In this document: positions 58,701-64,000 of the stretch, piece after piece
Position numbering within the stretch: the stretch's first letter is position 1
Layout of the letters: every line of letters starts with the position of its first letter
Origin: Bromus sterilis
Lineage: Eukaryota; Streptophyta; Magnoliopsida; Poales; Poaceae
Length of the DNA stretch: 64,000 bases
Assembly: GCA_950022295.1 (NCBI GenBank)
Contig: OX465595.1
Coordinates: forward strand, 426,616,270 to 426,680,269
Direction of reading: 5' to 3'
Notes under the pieces: generated by a model
What the model saw: the letters and a program-made list of their open reading frames with translations, nothing else
Database searches by the model: none
What the model was told of the DNA's origin: nothing
Position numbers and translations under genes: made by a program

Positions 58701-59696
58701 TTCTGTTGTGATGCTTGCAACAGAGGCAACTAGTGGTGCAGTGAAGTGTCGCATGGGCTCACTAAGCTTAAAATTAATTTGTAATTGCCACTTAGGCATG
58801 CATTTATAATTATCTCTGCTATAAAGAATTCAAAAGGAATTAGCAAAAGAAGCATATAAACAAAATTCTGGAAAAGAAGTTCAGATAGAAAAACCATAAG
58901 GTCATACCGTATCCAAGGCAATACATTCATCAAGCCAGCGTAATGTCCGTTCAACAGACGTTTTGTTGCGTTTCTCATTAACCCAGGCTGGAACCTCATC
59001 TGCCAAGCTTGCCCACAAATTAGGTTGCAAGGAGGAAATCAACTCCATATAGTCTGATGGTTTGACCTAAAATGTTGAAGGAAATTGAATTCAGATGCAC
59101 GTAATCAAAATATGTATTCTTGAAAGTTGAAAATGAAAGGATTACATTCACCGACCAGTTTACGACCCGCTGGTGTTTCAAAAGATGCGCCAAATTTATT
59201 GGTGGCGTCACTTGATGGTAAACTCTCAATAGACTCACCAGCTGCGGCTACGAGGATATGATCAGGCAGACCCAGCATACGATGCAAACCACCAATGTTG
59301 GATATTGTCTTTGATGGAGGGACCTCTATACTGGAGAAACCAAAAGGAAACATGACCAAAACTCATTTTGTCAAATACTCAGAAGAAAGGCCCCCATTCA
59401 ATCGCAGGAGAGAGGTTTTAGCTCTTTCATGATATTTTGTCACACAGAATACATATCCAGCACAGAAAAGAAAGAAAAGGGGTGTGGGGGGCTTACAAGT
59501 GGGTTGGGCAGACATTGAGAAGGAGGGAGTCTGGAAGGGGGAGGGAGGAAAGCAGGTCGGGAGACATAAACGCCGGCAGACCCTTGCGTGTGGACAAAAG
59601 CAGCGCTGGTGTCTCAACACCGCTGCTTCCAATCTGGAGTAACCCCGCACGAGCCTTTGCTCCACTAGCGCACACTTTTGTCACCGAAAACCGCAT
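55749..59696 (-). CDS. QTRT2: Queuine tRNA-ribosyltransferase accessory subunit 2
   Basis: Ten coding exons (minus): 59696-59497, 59330-59156, 59066-58908, 58552-58456, 58229-58159, 57520-57469, 57040-56992, 56911-56774, 56091-55972 and 55878-55749. All have GT-AG introns and closing phases, giving 396 residues (human QTRT2 is about 415). TGT-family signs: ARAGLLQIGSSGVETPALLL near the start; LADEVPAWVNEKRNKTS at ~143-160; GFWIGGFGLGESVEER at ~211-226; and LPEEVLEGVASGIDLFDSAY at ~250-269, followed by YQLTMGG as in QTRT2 rather than the catalytic subunit. The zinc site is complete: Cys324, Cys326, Cys329 and His355, spaced C-x-C-x2-C-x25-H. The partner QTRT1 supplies catalysis; the dimer exchanges guanine-34 for queuine in tRNAs His, Asn, Asp and Tyr (family knowledge). 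The exon 2 donor (CTG|GTCGG) is weak but is the only one that keeps phase. The gene looks intact. Confidence 0.9.
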
Positions 59697-60760
59697 CCTG
59701 CCCTTTGGGACCTCTTCACTTCACAACCACAACCTGCAGTATATTGCCCTGCTAGGTGCAAACTGGAATCCACACTATCCTTGATCTGTGCCACTCTTCT
59801 GAATTTGCTGACGACGATAATTGATCTGCACATGTAAAATTCTGAACTTAATACAAAACACTGGTATCACTCTAGTTGTTCGTATAATGAAGTGACGGTA
59901 ATAAAGGTACACATTGCAAACATAAACGAGACGTTCTCACTTATCGCAGTGTATTTAGACACGCCCTTAATCAAACAGCCAATTTGTCACGTTTCAAAAT
60001 CTCTTCCAAACAACAACAATAATAAGTCTAGTTCCCTCCCTCTTATGGCAAACATTGATGTGTTCCAGATTTGCTTGGTGCCTGTTTGTCGATAGTTAAA
60101 CCTAAGGGCCTGCAACCAAGCATGCTGTACAGCTACAAGACAGGGTTTCGCAACACCAATTTACACACTGAGCTTCATCATTGGCTTGGTCGAAACCCAA
60201 TTCTAACATACATACAGTTTACGAGGTATTCGCAGCTAAAACTGAGAGTGAATTGGCCATTTAGCTAAAATTGCACTCGCATACGTGCGCAGATGCAGGG
60301 GAAGCCTTGAAGTTGGGGGAATGGGGGTTTAGTTAAACCCAGATTTTTGGAAAACATACTTGTATCAGTACTCTATGTATCAATACCGCGGGCAGGGACC
60401 AAGCAAATCCGCAAGAATTCATGCACGAATCGAATCAAACTGATAAAAGCAGAGGAAATGCCGGAAGAAATAAACCTTCGGAACAATCCAGCCGTGGTTA
60501 GGGTTCGTCACCAGCAAAATAAATGAATGTAGGTCCGGATGAATCTCCACTCCTCGACAGTATGGTTAAGGAGGAGGATGACTCCCGGGGAAGAATCGCT
60601 CGAGGACCCGGCGGCGTGTTCGGCGCAAGGGGGGCGGGCGATAGGCGCCGCCGCGAGCTGAGCCGAGGTATTTGACTGGTTTTTTTTTAGTTTGCGGTGA
60701 GCAGCTTTGAGACTTGGGACGGAGCGGGGCTGTGGTGGTCTGGTGGATGTGGATTGGGGA
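59697..60760 (-). promoter_or_regulatory. Probable 5' UTR exons and promoter-proximal region of QTRT2
   Basis: A plausible leader exon ends at 60476 with donor CGAAG|GTTTAT. A plausible acceptor (GCAAATTCAG) puts the next leader segment at 59798-59697, just before the ATG. The GC-rich block at about 60540-60760 has the composition of a grass 5' UTR. This is inferred from splice-like sites only. Confidence 0.4.
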
Positions 60761-60962
60761 GTGCTTTGCCAAAAATTGGCAACCACCAAATTGGGTACGG
60801 CAAGTTGATTTTCCAAATTTCTAATCATTTCCTGATTTGTCTTTTCTCTTACTGATGTTTATTTTGAGATTGGATTTACACTTTTAGGGATTGCACATAT
60901 CGTGTGCACACTTTTTTTTTCAAAACAGTTTCCTTTTGTTTGATTGGCATCCAGTTAGCTTT

Positions 60963-61170
60963 AACATCATCTTGAGATTAACGAAGTCATCATCTTGTTT
61001 TCGACGGGAACGTCTTCTTTCACTGAAATCATATCACCGAAAGCCCTAGAATTAATTCAGAAAAATGCGAGCACCATTGTCAAATCTAGGACTTGAACTC
61101 TAATGAGCTGAGAATACAGCCATATTAACTCAACCACAGATTGATTCGCATCACTTGACGAACTTTGAAA
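60963..61170 (-). mobile_element. Au-like SINE, copy b (3'-truncated)
   Basis: Minus-oriented. It shares ATCATCTTGAGATTAACGAAG, CGACGGGAACGTC, AATCATATCACCGAAAG, GACTTGAACTCTAATGAGCT and ATTGATTCGCATCA with the other copies. Its element-strand 5' end (about 61165) abuts the tail of copy c. Confidence 0.7.
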
Positions 61171-62010
61171 AAAACACAGTACAACTTACATACACGAGTT
61201 TACAATTATCTCTATGACGCATACACAGCGGAGGACTCGGTTGGGTAAGGATAGGCGGCCGCCCTACCTTAATTTTTTGGCACGTACAAGTTATACGTAT
61301 ATTTTGTATATGAATCGTCGTTCACTGCGTTGGTTAGAACTTAGAATCCTACTTGCCTTGCTGAGTAGAATGGAAAAACGATGAAAAGGCTTTGTTGCAT
61401 CGTTCACATTTAGGCCTATCCCATGGACTGTACGCACCATGTTTGTTAATTAGCAAAGTGTTTCAAGGAATACACACATACACGCCACCGGTCACGGCCG
61501 CACAGTGTGAGGCAATGGGCATGACTCATGGCGACGGCGTTGCCGGTGATTCGATGATGCGGCGGCATAACGACGCTGTCCGTGAAGAGGAATTGGGAGG
61601 AAAGAGGTACATTATAAATTTATGTATATATCAAATTTGTGATGTAGATTTTTATAGTTAAAAATATTTTCAAACTATTTATGTATTGCATAATACTTCT
61701 AGCACATTATTGAGTTAGCCCCACCTTAAAATTTATCCGTCCTTCGCCACTGGACGCATACACGCACACCTTACCCCTATGAGCATCTTCATAATACTGA
61801 TCCGGTACATCATTTTGAGATTAACGAAGTCACCACCTTGTTTTCGACGAAAATGCCTCCTTACACTGAAAGCATATCACTTAAAGCTCTACAATTAATC
61901 CAAAAAAAATGCAAGCACTATTGTCAAATCTTGGATTTAAACTCTAATGAGCTAGAAATACAACCATCCACCAAATTCAACCATAAATTGATTCACATCA
62001 ACTTACGAAC
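61171..62010 (-). mobile_element. Au-like SINE, copy c, split by a DNA transposon
   Basis: The tail part (AAAAAAACACAGTACAAC.. ..GACGCATACA) is at 61171-61225. The body resumes at 61753 with GACGCATACACGCAC, then CCCCTATGAGCATCTTC and the shared SINE blocks, ending near 62010. The left part fits the tail and the right part the body of one SINE when 61226-61752 is removed. It ends about 170 bp before the ATG of the downstream transporter gene. Confidence 0.7.
61226..61752. mobile_element. Small TIR transposon (MULE- or hAT-like), 527 bp
   Basis: Ends CAGCGGAGGAC and, inverted, CAGTGGCGAAGGAC are imperfect TIRs. Flanking GACGCATACA (61216-61225 and 61753-61762) is a perfect 10-bp duplication, 11 bp if the shared C is counted. 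A 9-11 bp duplication favours Mutator-like over hAT (8 bp). No transposase is present. A GC-rich ~120-bp block near 61480-61610 differs from the AT-rich rest and could be captured DNA. Confidence 0.65.
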
Positions 62011-62180
62011 TAAAAAAAATGACCTCTGTGAAAGCCTTGAAATGACACTCGTTGTCGTTGGGTAGTCACTCCCAGAGCAATAAAAGGGGGCAAGCTTCTT
62101 AAAAAAAAGTGTGACTTGTGAGCTTGGCGCGGTGGAAGAATCGGGAGGAGGGAGAGAGAAACAGAGGACTCCGCGCAACC

Positions 62181-63967
62181 ATGCAGATGGCCTTCAGCAG
62201 CTTCCTGCTCTCCCCGCCGCCCCCCAACCCCGCTGCGGCCTCCGCCTCCGCCTCCACCTCGTCCACCTCGTATCTAGTGTCCGCGCGCCGCGGCCGCCGC
62301 CCGCCGGAACCTCGCTGCCGCTGCGCCCGCTCGACGGAGATAACCTCCACCACCACCAGCACCGGCAGCGGTTCCGGGGACCGCGGCTCGTGCGAAGAGG
62401 AGGAAGCCTCGGCCTCCAATTGCCTCCCCGCCGAACTCGAGGGCGGCGCTGCCTCCTCCGCGGACAGCCTAACCGGTGAGCCGCGCAAACTTAACTGACG
62501 GCTGATGTTATCTGCAAGACATTTCGCGCGTCGTTGTGTGGCCGAGGAAATTACTTAGGATTGTGGATGTATGGCAACTAGGGGGAAGAGAAAAACCGCG
62601 CGAAATCAAGCGCTTGAGTGCCAAAACTGTGAATCTCGGCTGGTTAGCTTGCTGAATGTTTGCGAGTTATGCGTAGATCAGTAGATCCCCTCTGGTTTTC
62701 CTTTCCTACATGCTGTTGCTGTTGTTCCTGCAAGGAAGCTACAGTAACTTTTTTGTGCTCTGTATGAACGTATAGTAGAACTGTTATTTGGGTGCCTTTG
62801 AATTGTGTTATGTTGAGCCATGGAATAATTGGGGATTGCTGCCCTTTGCCTTGCCTGCTTAATGGTCCTTGCATCCGTAGCATAAATTTGTTAGAAGCAT
62901 TTTTTGTTTTTGTGTGTGCAGTATTCGACGGTTTGTTGCTTGTTTCCTTGTGGGTGCCGCGCCACCTAGCATAATGGTCATTATAACATGGTGACCATGC
63001 TCATTTTCCAAATCTTGTCCGCCTACCGACTTAGTAGCTTGTGTAATTTATCGTTGGGCCTGCTGTTTTTGTTTGGTAGTTCTTGGACAAAGCTACTTGT
63101 AATATTTACTTCTCAACAGTCAACACTGTTGTGAGATGCACTATCATTCATTCATTCCTATCATATTACCTACTGTAGGAAGTGCGGCGCCAAGATATCA
63201 GGCAACTTCGACTAAAGGGGACGGTAGGACTGGAGATTTAGGGAGATGGCAAAAGAATCAAGGCAGCACAGATGGTTTATCCAGTAGCAAGTCCAAGTCA
63301 GGTTACTCCAAAGCATTTGGGGTGGATTTGTCCCCTGATAATGTGGCTGTTGCCACTGTTTATTTTGTGCAAGGAGTTTTAGGTCTTTCCAGACTCGCTG
63401 TCAGCTTTTACTTGAAAGATGATCTTCAGCTTGATCCAGCAGAGGTATGGCAGTTATCTTCTTTGTTTTCTTTCTATAGTTATAACTTTTTCTCAAGTTC
63501 TCTGGACATGCATGGTTTTGTTCCAGTTGGGCAGAAGCACAGTATGAGTGTATCCAGTGAATTACTCTGTTGGAAGTTTTTTTTCCTGCTAACGTTTTTA
63601 GCCTTGGGCAATACCTGCTGGCACAAAGATTAATTTGGTTCCTGTTATCTAGACTGCAGTTATAACTGGTTTCTCAGCTTTGCCGTGGTTGATCAAGCCT
63701 CTTTATGGTTTTATCAGGTCTTACCGAAATATCAAATTTCATTCCTGCTGCTTTTTTTGTGTGTACGCACTTGTAACACTATATTGTTGTGATTCTGGAT
63801 GCAGTGATTCCGTCCCTCTGTTTGGATATCGAAGAAGGTCATACCTTTTTCTATCAGGACTCCTTGGAGCAATTTCATGGAGTTTGATGGCAACAATTGT
63901 GGATGATAAGTACACAGCAGCACTCTCTATTATTCTTGGATCTCTTGCAGTTGCCTTCTCTGATGTT
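62181..63967 (+). CDS. FBT1: Folate-biopterin transporter, chloroplast type (5' part, runs off the window)
   Basis: Exons in the window: 62181-62475, 63179-63444, 63653-63717 and 63805-63967, with GT-AG introns and closing phases. The last ends at a good donor (GTT|GTAAGT), giving 263 residues so far. A Ser/Ala/Arg-rich N-terminus (residues ~1-100) fits a plastid transit peptide. The mature part starts FGVDLSPDNVAVATVYFVQG and LGLSRLAVSFYLKDDL, then TAVITGFSALPWLIKPLYGF, DSVPLFGYRRRSYL and GSLAVAFSDV. This is the opening of the BT1/FBT family of the major facilitator superfamily and matches Arabidopsis At2g32040 from memory. It moves folates or pterins across the plastid envelope (family knowledge). 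The ATG at 62181 is the first in frame; the next Met is two codons on. It is divergent from QTRT2. Confidence 0.9.
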
Positions 63968-64000
63968 GTAAGTGAGATCATAAAAAGCATGTTCACAATA

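Overview
The window is nuclear DNA from a grass, most likely a Triticeae species (wheat, Aegilops or barley group). Short genes with very GC-rich 5' exons, plant-type GT-AG introns and grass gene orthologues sit in islands separated by nested transposons. The transposons include Stowaway and Tourist MITEs, Au-like SINEs, LINE relics, PIF/Harbinger relics and gypsy LTR elements with a tRNA-Asp type primer site. No prokaryotic operons, CRISPR arrays or viral genomes were seen.

Left gene island (1-15 kb): an LRX-type leucine-rich-repeat protein whose extensin tail is only a stub (+, 3457-4736, 2 exons); an intronless 605-residue DYW-class PPR editing factor resembling OTP85/At2g02980 (-, 8616-10433); and cytosolic ribosomal protein eS27/RPS27 (-, 13695-14833, 4 exons, first coding exon only the ATG). 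Between them lie a SINE, Stowaway copies and a decayed LINE reverse transcriptase.

Middle transposon block (15-46 kb): a PIF/Harbinger-like element with TAA target duplication and a Myb-like ORF relic, a Stowaway carrying a Tourist insertion, a LINE-type element with only a frameshifted ORF1 plus poly(A), an 84-bp minisatellite, and a nest of one non-autonomous gypsy family (LTR about 1.6-1.67 kb). Element e1 (-, 24409-34667) has each LTR split by a different solo LTR with perfect 5-bp target duplications. Element e3 (+, 37368-39855) is cut off inside gag, where element e2 (-, 39856-about 46307) begins. e2 encodes gag and aspartic protease but no reverse transcriptase.

Promoter duplication (46.3-52.5 kb): about 2.3 kb upstream of a small gene is tandemly duplicated (unit A, interrupted by a solo LTR; unit B, joined to the gene). 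Each unit contains degenerate roughly 170-bp internal repeats.

Right gene island (52.9-64 kb): a 151-residue, Cys-rich, CaaX-ending protein I do not recognise (+, 52890-54578); the queuine tRNA-ribosyltransferase accessory subunit QTRT2 (-, 10 coding exons, 55749-59696); and the 5' part of a chloroplast folate-biopterin transporter (+, 62181 to window end). QTRT2 and the transporter are divergent, with two adjoining SINEs between them, one split by a DNA transposon.

The genes are ordinary single-function plant genes and show no sign of forming one pathway. I found no convincing new multi-gene system. The most notable items are the CaaX protein with its duplicated promoter, the gag-protease-only retrotransposon family with internal PPT-like hairpins, and the LRX protein without an extensin domain.
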